A DNA stretch of 51,709 bases from an uncultured Idiomarina sp. (GTDB lineage Bacteria > Pseudomonadota > Gammaproteobacteria > Enterobacterales > Alteromonadaceae): NCBI GenBank assembly GCA_946885915.1, contig CAMPHF010000013.1:1-51709 (forward strand). Direction: 5' to 3'. Within the stretch, counting starts at the first letter, position 1. Each line of letters begins with the position of its first letter. The translations under genes were made by a program, and so were the position numbers. Below the pieces are notes generated by a model. It ran no database searches, was not told the DNA's origin, and worked only from the letters and a program-made list of their open reading frames with translations. This document shows positions 39,253 through 47,705 of the stretch, in pieces.

Positions 39253-39780
39253 ATGAGTATTGCAGATTATAAACAAGGGTTAGGCGAGCACGGTAAAGAC
39301 ACCAAACTCAACTTATCTAACCTGTTTGGTAACTATGAAACGGTCGGCATGACAGCCGACCAGTTTTTCGGCACCGCGCTGAGCTTGGCTTACACGCTGA
39401 ACGATGCGGATCTAACCGCAGCGATTGAAGCGGAAGCCGAAGGCAAAGTGAGCGATGGTGTGATTGGCGCTGCGAAAATTGCGGCATCATTGATGGCGAT
39501 GAATAACATTTACTATCGTTTCGTGCATTTAGCGAGCGATAAGCAATTCGCCAAAATGCCAGCTGGCTTGCGGATGAATGGCATGGCTAACCCAGGTGTA
39601 AGTAAAGCTGACTTTGAGCTCTATTCATTGGCAGTTTCTGCATTAAATGGGTGTGGTATGTGTATTGATGCGCATGTAAAAACCTTGCTAGACCATGGTG
39701 TGTCTGCACAAGTGGTGCAAAATTCGGTGAAATTAGCGGCAGTATTAAACTCCGCAAAAGTTTCTCGCGCATTGTCATAA
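39253..39780 (+). CDS. ahpD: Alkylhydroperoxidase AhpD
   Basis: AhpD recycles AhpC and has weak peroxidase activity itself. The 175-aa all-helical protein carries the catalytic motif in LNGCGMCIDAHVKTL: C134 and C137 with H141, and E122 twelve residues before the first cysteine; spacing is the same as in M. tuberculosis AhpD (E118, C130, C133, H137). In that species electrons come from dihydrolipoamide. A strong AAGGAGG lies before the ATG. It forms an operon with ahpC, ended by a strong terminator. Confidence 0.95.
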   Translation: MSIADYKQGLGEHGKDTKLNLSNLFGNYETVGMTADQFFGTALSLAYTLNDADLTAAIEAEAEGKVSDGVIGAAKIAASLMAMNNIYYRFVHLASDKQFAKMPAGLRMNGMANPGVSKADFELYSLAVSALNGCGMCIDAHVKTLLDHGVSAQVVQNSVKLAAVLNSAKVSRALS

Positions 39781-39847
39781 AGGCGTCACAGTTGCGGTCT
39801 ATAGTAGCCCGCGACTTCCCTGAGAAATCGGTTGTTAGTGATGTTTG

Positions 39848-39876
39848 GCCCGAGCCTTGTGCTCGGGCTTTTTTTT
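39848..39876 (+). terminator. Rho-independent terminator of ahpC-ahpD
   Basis: GCCCGAGC (39848-39855) and GCTCGGGC (39861-39868) form a perfect 8-bp stem with loop CTTGT, followed by eight T residues. It lies 67 bp after the ahpD stop. Confidence 0.92.
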
Positions 39877-39940
39877 GTACTTTTGAACTATCGGGCTGAT
39901 TTCCCTATCCTTACTCCTACATCCATAGCAAGGAGTAGTC

Positions 39941-41206
39941 GTGAATATTAATGCCGAACGACTTCAACAACAGTTATTAACGCTAGCCAAAATTGGCTAT
40001 AACGAATCCGATCGCGGTATGTACCGTATTGGTTTTACTGATGCCGATATGGCGGCGCGCCGCTGGTTGCAGGAGCAAGCCAAGGCACAAGGCTTCGAGA
40101 CCTTTATGGACGGCGCCGGCAACGTATTTTTTGGGCTAGGCAAGTTGGATCGCCCTGCGGTGTTAATGGGCTCTCATTTAGATACCGTGCCTGCTGGTGG
40201 CATGTTTGATGGCGCGCTGGGGGTGATGGCGGCGTTTGAGGTGCTGCAAACCCTACAAGAGCAACAGGTAGAATTGGATGCGCCGGTATGGGGTGTCGCG
40301 ACGGCTGAAGAAGAAGGGCGGTTTGGCGGCATGCTGGGCGCGCAAGCGATGAGTGGCGTCCTCAACCCCGAGTGGCTATTAGCCGCGCACGATGCAGATA
40401 ACGTGCGGCTGGAGGATGCCATGGCAAGCCAAGGCTTGCCGGTGTTAGAGGCGTTGAACGCCGCCTGGCAGCCAGAGCAATTAAAGGCATTTTTAGAGCT
40501 GCACATTGAGCAAGGCCCGGTGTTGTTTCAAAAAGATCAGCAAATTGGCGTCGTCGACGGTATTTCCGGGGTGTTTAAATGGATTGTGCACTTAAAAGGC
40601 AAGGCTGATCACGCGGGTACGGCGCCGATGGATATGCGCAGTGATGCGTTTATGGGGGTGGCGGATTTTGCCCATGAAATTGAACGTATTATTGCCGAAA
40701 ATGGTACCGATAAAACGCGTATTACTGTGGGTAAAGTAGAGCTTAAGCCAGGCCATCCGCATACCGTGCCGGGCGAGGCTATTTTCACCATTGTCGGGCG
40801 TGATATGGAAGAATCCGTAATGCAAGAGTTAGCCGATGCCTGTCGTAAAACGCTGTCCGCAATTGCCCGCAAACATCGGCTGATGTTTGAGTATGAACAA
40901 GTCAGCTGGTTGCCGCCAAAACATTGCTCGGCAAGGCTAACCGACGTGATTGAGGCGCAAGTAAAGGCGCGTGGTTACAGTTACACACGGATGCCCAGTG
41001 GTGCCGGCCATGACACGCAGTTCTTAACCGAAATTACCGATGCAGGATTGATTTTTATTCCGTCGGTGAATGGCGTTAGCCATGCCCCGGATGAGTGGTC
41101 CCACTGGCATGATGTAGCGGCTGGCGCTAATGTGTTATTGGACACCGTAGTTGCCGTTGCAACGACGGCCGGATTTGGACGTAAACGCGGCAACGCTACC
41201 GACTGA
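39941..41206 (+). CDS. M20-family Zn-dependent amidase (hydantoinase/carbamoylase type)
   Basis: The 421-aa cytoplasmic enzyme belongs to the M20 branch of N-carbamoyl-L-amino-acid hydrolases, beta-ureidopropionases and allantoate amidohydrolases. Metal ligands are visible: H in MGSHLDTVPAGGMFDGALG with its Asp, the EE pair in TAEEEGRFGG, H in LELHIEQGPVL, and the late H in NGVSHAPDEWSHWHD. The lid/dimer domain starts around KADHAGTAPMDMRSDAF. The exact substrate cannot be told; no hydantoin, uracil or allantoin genes lie nearby. The start is GTG at 39941, supported by AGGAG. Confidence 0.88.
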   Translation: MNINAERLQQQLLTLAKIGYNESDRGMYRIGFTDADMAARRWLQEQAKAQGFETFMDGAGNVFFGLGKLDRPAVLMGSHLDTVPAGGMFDGALGVMAAFEVLQTLQEQQVELDAPVWGVATAEEEGRFGGMLGAQAMSGVLNPEWLLAAHDADNVRLEDAMASQGLPVLEALNAAWQPEQLKAFLELHIEQGPVLFQKDQQIGVVDGISGVFKWIVHLKGKADHAGTAPMDMRSDAFMGVADFAHEIERIIAENGTDKTRITVGKVELKPGHPHTVPGEAIFTIVGRDMEESVMQELADACRKTLSAIARKHRLMFEYEQVSWLPPKHCSARLTDVIEAQVKARGYSYTRMPSGAGHDTQFLTEITDAGLIFIPSVNGVSHAPDEWSHWHDVAAGANVLLDTVVAVATTAGFGRKRGNATD

Positions 41207-41260
41207 GCAAGGGGTTAGGTATACTGCGGGCACAGCGTTGACAGTGTGAGTGGTATTGTC

Positions 41261-42676
41261 ATGGAACAAGAAATTAAAGTGTTGCCAGCAAATCGGGTGA
41301 AAATTCAGCGGCCCGATGAGCACGAACATAACAATCAATACGCCCCGCGTAGCCGTATTTACGTGCGTGACGTGAAAGGCTCATTAGAGTGGTTTCGGCG
41401 TAGTTTTGGCTTCATTTTGCTGGCGCTATTTACCCTCATTCCATGGCTTACCTGGAACGGTGAACAAGCCGTATTGCTGAATCTTGCCGAGCAACGCTTC
41501 CGCATTTTTGGCATGACGCTATGGCCGCAAGACCTCACCATTTTAGCATGGATAGCCATTGTGGCCGCCTTTGCGCTGTTCTTTGTCACCACCCTTTATG
41601 GCCGCGTTTGGTGCGGTTTCATGTGTCCGCAAACCACGTGGACGTTTATCTTTATGTGGTTTGAAAAGAAACTAGAGGGCACCCGGCATCAGCGGATGGC
41701 GCTCGATAAACGTAGCTGGGATATTGACAAAATTTGGCGCAAGGTCGCGAAACATAGTGCGTGGCTGGTGGTGGCATTACTCACCGCATTAATTTTTGTC
41801 GGTTACTTCACCGACGTGCGCGCGTTGTTCGTAAACTTTTTCACTTTGGAAGCCGGTTTTTGGGCGGTGTTTTCGGTGTTGTTTTTCACTTTCTGCACAT
41901 ACGGCAATGCCGGTTGGATGCGTGAAATTATGTGCACCCACATTTGCCCTTATGCGCGCTTCCAATCGGCGATGTTCGATCGCGATACGGTCACAGTTTC
42001 CTACGATGCAAAACGCGGCGAGCCGCGCGGTCCGCGTCCGCGCAAGGTTGACCCAGCCGCTGCAGGCTTAGGCAGCTGTATTGATTGCAATTTATGTGTG
42101 CAGGTGTGCCCGACCGGCATCGATATTCGCAATGGCTTGCAGTATGAATGTATTAATTGTGGTGCCTGCGTGGATGCCTGTAATGGGGTGATGGATAAGA
42201 TGAATTATCCGCGCGGCCTGATCCGGTTCACCACGGAAAACAATCTAGCCGGCGGGCGCACCCGTATTTTCCGCTTCAAAAGTGTGGGTTATTTGGTGGC
42301 GATGGTGGCCATTAGTGCGTTATTGGTTTGGGATATCGCCACGCGGGTGCCGTTGGAATTTGATGTACTGCGCGACCGTAATCAGCTCTACAACATCGCC
42401 AACGATGGCTGGGTGAATAATGTGTACACCCTAAAAATTCTGAATAAATCCCAACAAACCCAAAGCTTCCGTATTTCGATTGAAGGTGTTCAGGGCGCCC
42501 GTATTTTAGGTGAAACTGAGCGTGAAATTGCAGGTGGTGAGGTCGCCACTGTACCGCTCACGTTAGAACTTGAACCGAGCCAGTTAACCGACCGAGTCAC
42601 ACCTGTGGTGTGGGTAGTACGAAGCCAAGACGGCGAATTAGTGCAACGCCACGAAACGAGTTTTTTATATGAATGA
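41261..42676 (+). CDS. ccoG: Cytochrome c oxidase accessory protein CcoG (FixG/RdxA)
   Basis: This membrane ferredoxin-like protein (471 aa) helps assemble cbb3-type cytochrome oxidase, probably by handling copper. It has a first span (~45-65), a second (~90-110), the CxxxCP motif VWCGFMCPQTTW, further spans, two 4Fe-4S motifs (CIDCNLCVQVCP and CINCGACVDACN), a late span, and a C-terminal Ig-like FixG domain. The longest frame starts with GTG at 41246; the ATG at 41261 is used, with weak ribosome binding site for either. The gene is not beside ccoNOQP or ccoHIS but overlaps srkA by 8 bp, so it is translated with the srkA-dsbA unit. Confidence 0.92.
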   Translation: MEQEIKVLPANRVKIQRPDEHEHNNQYAPRSRIYVRDVKGSLEWFRRSFGFILLALFTLIPWLTWNGEQAVLLNLAEQRFRIFGMTLWPQDLTILAWIAIVAAFALFFVTTLYGRVWCGFMCPQTTWTFIFMWFEKKLEGTRHQRMALDKRSWDIDKIWRKVAKHSAWLVVALLTALIFVGYFTDVRALFVNFFTLEAGFWAVFSVLFFTFCTYGNAGWMREIMCTHICPYARFQSAMFDRDTVTVSYDAKRGEPRGPRPRKVDPAAAGLGSCIDCNLCVQVCPTGIDIRNGLQYECINCGACVDACNGVMDKMNYPRGLIRFTTENNLAGGRTRIFRFKSVGYLVAMVAISALLVWDIATRVPLEFDVLRDRNQLYNIANDGWVNNVYTLKILNKSQQTQSFRISIEGVQGARILGETEREIAGGEVATVPLTLELEPSQLTDRVTPVVWVVRSQDGELVQRHETSFLYE

Positions 42677-43682
42677 TGATGGCGTAAGCGCCGATTTTAG
42701 CTTCAGCAGATTAACGCCGGATGTCACTATTACCGCGCTTGAGTCGGTGGGCTTGTTCCCGAGTAGCGGGCTGCTGGCGCTCAATAGTTATGAGAATCGG
42801 GTATATCAATTCTTGGCGGATGACGGTAAACGTTATGTGACCAAGTTTTATCGCCCAGCGCGCTGGCGTACCGAACAAATTCAAGAAGAGCATGATTTTT
42901 GTGCAGAGCTACTAGCCGCCGAGGTGCCGGTAGTAGCTCCAATGATGCTAACGCACGCTGAAACCGGCGCGAACGCGACCTTACATGAGTTTAACGGCTA
43001 TCGCTTTTGTGTGTTTCCAAGTGTTGGTGGGCGCAGTTTTGAAGCTGACGATTTGGATTCGCTGGAACGCCTGGGAATGCAGATTGGCCGCCTGCATAGC
43101 GTAGCGCGTGCCGGCCAGTTTGTGACGCGGCCACAGTTGAACTATACCGATTTTGTGACCCATTCAGTGGCAACCCTGGCGCAATCTGAGTTAGTGCCTG
43201 ACAACATTCGCACCGCGTTTATGGCCATTTTAAAGCCGCTAGCGGAAGCGCTACAAGGCTATGACCTGAGTCGCTATGCGCAGCAGCGCTTGCATGGTGA
43301 TTGTCATTTAGGCAATATTCTGCAACGCGATGACATCTTAACCTTGGTTGATTTTGATGATGCGCGCAGCGGTCCCGCCATTCAAGATTTGTGGATGATG
43401 TTGAGCGGACCGCGGGAACAACAGCTGATGCAGCTTGATGCGCTACTCAGTGGTTATGAAGAATTTTGTGAATTTGATAATGCCGAACTCGCTTTAGTGG
43501 AACCCTTACGGGGTTTTAGAATCATACACTACATGGCGTGGTTGGCACGCCGCTGGGATGATGCGGCGTTTCGGCGCGCATTCCCTTGGTTTGCCGAACA
43601 ATATTACTGGGAGCAGCAGGTATTAACTTTAAAAGAGCAGTTAGCCGCCCTCGCTGAACCCGCCTTGCAGTTATATCCGTAA
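42669..43682 (+). CDS. srkA: Stress response kinase SrkA (YihE/RdoA)
   Basis: SrkA is a Ser/Thr protein kinase of the choline-kinase fold that protects against envelope (Cpx) stress and counteracts toxin-driven death in E. coli. The 337-aa protein shows the nucleotide-binding beginning NSYENRVYQFLADDGKRYVTKFYRP, the catalytic loop QRLHGDCHLGNIL (H-G-D-x-H-x-x-N), and the metal motif LVDFDDARSGP. Length and layout match the E. coli protein. It starts within the end of ccoG and is followed 56 bp later by dsbA, the same srkA-dsbA order as in E. coli. Confidence 0.92.
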   Translation: MNDDGVSADFSFSRLTPDVTITALESVGLFPSSGLLALNSYENRVYQFLADDGKRYVTKFYRPARWRTEQIQEEHDFCAELLAAEVPVVAPMMLTHAETGANATLHEFNGYRFCVFPSVGGRSFEADDLDSLERLGMQIGRLHSVARAGQFVTRPQLNYTDFVTHSVATLAQSELVPDNIRTAFMAILKPLAEALQGYDLSRYAQQRLHGDCHLGNILQRDDILTLVDFDDARSGPAIQDLWMMLSGPREQQLMQLDALLSGYEEFCEFDNAELALVEPLRGFRIIHYMAWLARRWDDAAFRRAFPWFAEQYYWEQQVLTLKEQLAALAEPALQLYP

Positions 43683-43738
43683 CTGGATATTGAGTGTATT
43701 CGTCGTTTTATTGATTAATAAGAAAAGGTAATTCAAAT

Positions 43739-44359
43739 ATGAAACAGTGGTTAATGTTAGCGTTGCTCGCCGTGTTTGCTGTAGCCGCCGCACCAGTGAA
43801 TGCGCAGGAGTTTGAAGAAGGCGTGCATTATGAAGTCATCGCCGACCAAGGCACCAGTGAACCTGAAGTGATGGAATTCTTCTCTTTTTATTGTGTGCAT
43901 TGCTACCGCTTCGAGCCTATTGCGCAACAGATGAAAGCGCGTTTTGGTGAGGCTTTCGATAAAGCCCATGTCTCTTTTATTAATCCACAGAATATGGGTT
44001 CGACCATGTCGCGTGCGTTTGCTGCGGCGAAAATGCTTGAAGTTGAAAGCCAAGTGAGCAGTGCTATTTTTGATAAAAACTTCAATCAGCAAGATATGCT
44101 GTTGAGCAAAGATGCACTGCGTGACATTTTTGTCACCTATGGCGTGTCAGGCGCTGATTTTGATAAAGCGATGGCTAGCTTCTCGGTGCGCGGTATGGCC
44201 AATAAATATGATCGTGAAGCGTCGAAGTATGGCGTGAATGCCACCCCAACCTTTATCGTGAATGGTAAATATAAGCTGTTGCCACAAGGCTTCTCTGATA
44301 GCGAAGACTTCATCACTGATTTTGTCGCCGCTACCGGTTATTTGTTAGAGAAAGAATAA
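43739..44359 (+). CDS. dsbA: Thiol:disulfide interchange protein DsbA
   Basis: DsbA introduces disulfide bonds into exported proteins in the periplasm. The 206-aa product has a signal peptide (MKQWLMLALLAVFAVAAAPV, cleavage after NAQ or VNA), a thioredoxin fold, the active site C52-V-H-C55 in FYCVHCYRF, and the cis-proline loop NATPTFIVNG. The dipeptide between the cysteines is VH rather than the PH of E. coli DsbA, which should affect redox potential. The helical insertion domain is present. AAGG precedes the ATG at a rather long spacing. It is convergent with yihG, with 4 bp between stops. Confidence 0.92.
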   Translation: MKQWLMLALLAVFAVAAAPVNAQEFEEGVHYEVIADQGTSEPEVMEFFSFYCVHCYRFEPIAQQMKARFGEAFDKAHVSFINPQNMGSTMSRAFAAAKMLEVESQVSSAIFDKNFNQQDMLLSKDALRDIFVTYGVSGADFDKAMASFSVRGMANKYDREASKYGVNATPTFIVNGKYKLLPQGFSDSEDFITDFVAATGYLLEKE

Positions 44360-44363
44360 GCCT

Positions 44364-45284
44364 TTAGCGCAAAGAATTATCTGCGGTGATTTGATCTTTC
44401 ATTTGGTCAATCACCGCATCTTTAGCTTCCCAGCGACCGTTCAACCATTGTTGAAAATGGTTTTTGAATGGCTCATCGTTAAAATAATCCCCAATCAAAT
44501 CAGGCGTTACCGGTAAGGTTTCCACCCGCACATAAATATTACGTAATTCACCGCGCAAAAAATCCCACACCACCGGCCGTTGCGACCTACCTGGATACAC
44601 AATCGTAATATCTAAAATGGCATCAAACTGCTGCCCCATAGTTTGTAGGGTAAAGGCGGTGCCGCCGGCTTTGGGTGGTAGTAAATGCCGATAAGGGCTT
44701 TGTCGCTGTTGATGTTTGACCCGGGTGAAACGAGTACCTTCACAAAAGTTAATGACCGTGGTTGGAATATGGCGAAACTTTTCGCAGGACTTCTGCGTGG
44801 TGGCAATGTCTTTGCCTTGCAATTGGGGGTTTTTAGCAATTTGCTCGCGGCTATAGCGACGCATAAAAGGCATGTCTAATGCCCAGCAACCAAAGCCAAT
44901 AATAGGCACGTAGAACAGCTGTTGCTTCAGGAAAAAGCGTGGCATTGGCATGTTACGGCAAGCCAAATGCATGAGCACCACAATATCGACCCAGCTGCGA
45001 TGATTACAAATGATCATATACCAGCGATCGCGGTGCAGCTCGCTATCCCCATCAATATGCCAAGTCACCGGTTGGGTGAGTCGAAACATCATCGACATGG
45101 CGTAGCCCCAGACGCGAAATAATCCATTGGCACAAGTGGCGATACGACGTTGGGCGGCGGCGAATGGTAGTAATACCTTTATCACACCGCAGACAATGAT
45201 GAGCGCTCCGACGAGTGCGGTACTGAGCGCCCCCCAGAGAAAGTTAATCACCACTTTGAACGGCATGAGCAAGCTAGCGAGCAT
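44364..45284 (-). CDS. yihG: 1-acyl-sn-glycerol-3-phosphate acyltransferase family protein YihG
   Basis: The 306-aa membrane-bound enzyme transfers an acyl chain to lysophosphatidic acid (YihG adds unusual acyl groups in E. coli). It has an N-terminal hydrophobic region (residues ~8-45), the catalytic HxxxxD motif in IICNHRSWVDIVVLM, FFLKQQLFYVPIIGFG, FCEGTRFTRVKH (acceptor binding), and LPPKAGGTAFTLQ. Length matches YihG. AAGGA precedes the ATG. The neighbourhood srkA-dsbA-yihG is as in E. coli and Shewanella-like genomes, with yihG facing the pair. Confidence 0.9.
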   Translation of the reverse strand: MLASLLMPFKVVINFLWGALSTALVGALIIVCGVIKVLLPFAAAQRRIATCANGLFRVWGYAMSMMFRLTQPVTWHIDGDSELHRDRWYMIICNHRSWVDIVVLMHLACRNMPMPRFFLKQQLFYVPIIGFGCWALDMPFMRRYSREQIAKNPQLQGKDIATTQKSCEKFRHIPTTVINFCEGTRFTRVKHQQRQSPYRHLLPPKAGGTAFTLQTMGQQFDAILDITIVYPGRSQRPVVWDFLRGELRNIYVRVETLPVTPDLIGDYFNDEPFKNHFQQWLNGRWEAKDAVIDQMKDQITADNSLR

Positions 45285-45408
45285 GATACTTCCTTGATTA
45301 AGCAGTAGCTATTGATTGGGTTTTGGTCACCGAATAATGGGTAGGTCGTGCACCTTTATTGTCATCATAACGCAATTTAACCAGATTCCACACGGTCGAT
45401 TTTTGGCC

Positions 45409-45458
45409 TTGCGGAAGCGCCAATATAACGCTATATTTTGCTGTATATATATACAGTA
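45409..45458 (+). promoter_or_regulatory. imuA promoter with overlapping LexA operator
   Basis: The -35 TTGCGG (45409-45414) and -10 TATATT (45432-45437) are 17 bp apart. The LexA box CTGTATATATATACAG (45441-45456; wider context 45439-45458) is a perfect CTGT-N8-ACAG palindrome and covers the expected transcription start near 45444. LexA should block initiation until DNA damage. The elements are seen; SOS control is inferred from the operator consensus. Confidence 0.9.
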
Positions 45459-45477
45459 CTGTTGAGGTGTGTTGGTT

Positions 45478-46215
45478 ATGTCAGTGGCAGTCAAAAACGC
45501 TGAAAAATTACAGCAACTCATCCAGCAAGGGCAGGTCTGGCAAGGGCGGCAGCGAAGCTTAGCGCAACCATCTGAATGGTGTTCTAGTGGCCACTCCGAA
45601 CTTGACCGCTGGTTAGGTGGTGGTTGGGTGCGTAGCTCTATTAATGAGCTACAACTTAGTGCGCCGTTTATTGGTGAGCTTGATGTAGTGCTACCGGTGC
45701 TACGCGCGGCTCGGTATGCGGTGTGGTTAAATCCACCGGCGGAGCCTTATGCCTGGGGTTGGCAAACCCAAGGTGTCGATCCTGCGCGGCAATTGCTAGT
45801 CAATACTGGCACCAATGCTAGCGCCGAAAAAGATGCACTATGGGCGCTGCAGCAGTGCACGCAGGCGGGTTGTGCTGAGGTGGTGTTGGCTTGGTTTCCC
45901 GAGCTCAGCGCTGCGGCGGTACGGCAGGTACAACAAAGCTTAGCGCAGCAACGTAGTTTGGTGTTTGTGTTCACTGGTATGAGTGAAGACTTGAGCGCCA
46001 AAGCTTATACGCACCGGTTAAAGTTAACTCGGGCTTATACAGCAGCCGCTATTGGTGCGGTCGATCAGGGCTTACAAATTGAGGTGCTAAAACGGCGCGG
46101 GGGGTGGCCGCTTCCAGCTCAGCCTTATCGAGCGCAAGGTTATTGGCCACTACGCCGACAGCGAACAGCTACGCCAGTGAAGCCAAGCAATTTGGTGCAA
46201 GGGCCATGGCGGTAA
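45478..46215 (+). CDS. imuA: ImuA, RecA/SulA-like component of the mutasome
   Basis: ImuA is the first gene of the damage-inducible imuA-imuB-imuC cassette. The 245-aa protein resembles RecA/SulA-like folds: WCSSGHSELDRWLGGGWVRSSINELQL near the N-terminus (in parts), then hydrophobic strands (ARYAVWLNPP, AEVVLAWFPEL, RSLVFVFTGM) and a basic, Trp-containing C-terminus. No Walker A lysine motif is seen. The ATG at 45478 is chosen over the GTG at 45469, which is too close to GAGG. The gene sits just after the LexA operator and its stop overlaps the start of imuB by 10 bp. Confidence 0.85.
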   Translation: MSVAVKNAEKLQQLIQQGQVWQGRQRSLAQPSEWCSSGHSELDRWLGGGWVRSSINELQLSAPFIGELDVVLPVLRAARYAVWLNPPAEPYAWGWQTQGVDPARQLLVNTGTNASAEKDALWALQQCTQAGCAEVVLAWFPELSAAAVRQVQQSLAQQRSLVFVFTGMSEDLSAKAYTHRLKLTRAYTAAAIGAVDQGLQIEVLKRRGGWPLPAQPYRAQGYWPLRRQRTATPVKPSNLVQGPWR

Positions 46216-47705
46216 ATAAGTCACAGGCGCAAGCCAATCGTTGGTTGTTTTTACATGTGCCGCAGCTGCTACTCGATTTACAGCTAAGCTCACAAAGCCC
46301 TGCCGAGCAAGCACAGCCACAGGCACTGTATTGCCCTCAACAGCAACGGTTATTACAAGTAAACCATGCCGCCAGTCAGTTAGCGGTTGGGCAATTATTA
46401 CCGGTAGCGCGCGGTATTTGTCCGCAACTGTGGGCGCGACCTTACCAGCTTCAACATGAACAGCGCTGGCTGAAGCAATTGGCTCAATTGTTTTATCAGG
46501 ATATTGCACAAATTGCTTTGTATCCGCCCCAAGGCTTGCTGTTTGAGGTGCGTAGTTTGCTGCGGCTATATGGCTCACTGGCGCAGATCAAACAACAGTT
46601 ACAAGCGCGGTTAGCGAGCATGTCCGTGACCGGATATCTCGCCAGCGGGTTTAGTCCATTAGCGGCACAACTGTTGGCGCAAGCAGGTTGTGAGTTAGTC
46701 ACAGAGAGCCCCACGGCCGTGCATGAAGTGCTTGGTCAGCTGCCTCTAGCCCAAGCTGGGTTCGATGCTAAAACCCAACAGCGGCTGCAAGGCTTAGGGT
46801 TGCAAACATTAAATGATTTGCTGCAGCTACCAAGTGCAGAAGTGCAATTACGCCTTGGTAAAGCGGTTGGCCATTATTTAGCGCAGCTACGTGGGCAAGT
46901 AGCCACGGCGCAACATTACTATCAACCACCACCCTACTTTTATCAGCGCTTCGATTTAGCTGCAGAAGTTGCCGAATGGCCGCGCTTGATGTTTGTGCTT
47001 AAACGGTTGTTGCAGAGCTTGTCGGCGTTTTTAATAAGTCGCCAACTAGGAACACGGGAACTAACACTCACCGCCCATCATCGTGACCATAGCACCACCG
47101 TGGTGAAGGTACATTTTGCTCAAGATGTGTGGCAGGTGGATGAAATGCTGAGCTTGGCGCAGCTTTATATGGCGCGACAACCATTGTTGCAACCCGCGTT
47201 AGAGCTAAGTTTGCAAGTTCGCCAATTACGGCCGCAACAAGCTCAAGCCGGTGAGTTATTAGCGCAGCCGAAACGACATTGGTCGCCTGCGGAGTTAATC
47301 GGTAGATTACAAGCGCGCTTAGGTGGCTCCGCCGTATATAGTCTTGCGGCTACTCACGACCCTCGTCCTGCGTATGCACAGCAACGCACGCGGCCATGGG
47401 CAGCTGTGCCTGTTAAGGCCAGCGCTGAGGTCTCTTCTGAGCTCACTTCTGAAATGGCTGAGCCAGCGATTCGTGCACCGCAGCCATGGCGACCTTTATG
47501 GTTATTAACCGATCCTGAACCTATTGATGTCAGTGCATTTATGAAGCAATGGGGGCCGATGCGAATTCAAGCCGCATGGTGGGAGCAAGCGGCAACCGAG
47601 GTCGGCCACAGTCGTGATTATTTCATTGCGGTGGATGCGGATCAGCGTTTGGCGTGGCTATATGTAGAGCAGCAGCGCTGGTATTTGCATGGTTGGTTTG
47701 GCTAA
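46206..47705 (+). CDS. imuB: ImuB, inactive Y-family polymerase-like protein
   Basis: ImuB is a Y-family-like protein that links ImuC to the beta clamp and does not polymerise itself. In this 499-aa product the place of the catalytic DMDAFF-type motif reads LFLHVPQLLLDLQL, without the acidic pair, so it should be inactive. Later Y-family features remain: an HhH-like region (LQGLGLQTLNDLLQLPSAEV), and a little-finger-like domain (RQLGTRELTLTAHHRDHSTT). The C-terminal tail resembles known ImuB proteins (SRDYFIAVDADQRLAWLYVE). The longer frame from 46104 is rejected because ATG at 46206 gives the normal start. The stop codon TAA shares a base with the imuC ATG. Confidence 0.88.
   Translation: MAVNKSQAQANRWLFLHVPQLLLDLQLSSQSPAEQAQPQALYCPQQQRLLQVNHAASQLAVGQLLPVARGICPQLWARPYQLQHEQRWLKQLAQLFYQDIAQIALYPPQGLLFEVRSLLRLYGSLAQIKQQLQARLASMSVTGYLASGFSPLAAQLLAQAGCELVTESPTAVHEVLGQLPLAQAGFDAKTQQRLQGLGLQTLNDLLQLPSAEVQLRLGKAVGHYLAQLRGQVATAQHYYQPPPYFYQRFDLAAEVAEWPRLMFVLKRLLQSLSAFLISRQLGTRELTLTAHHRDHSTTVVKVHFAQDVWQVDEMLSLAQLYMARQPLLQPALELSLQVRQLRPQQAQAGELLAQPKRHWSPAELIGRLQARLGGSAVYSLAATHDPRPAYAQQRTRPWAAVPVKASAEVSSELTSEMAEPAIRAPQPWRPLWLLTDPEPIDVSAFMKQWGPMRIQAAWWEQAATEVGHSRDYFIAVDADQRLAWLYVEQQRWYLHGWFG

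Noticed and set aside
39155..39276. Minus-strand frames across ahpC
   Set aside because: They mirror the conserved ahpC reading frame; no independent features.
46150..46578. 142-aa minus-strand frame across imuA/imuB
   Set aside because: It is antisense to two clear genes and has no start signals; the frame results from the codon composition of the imu genes.
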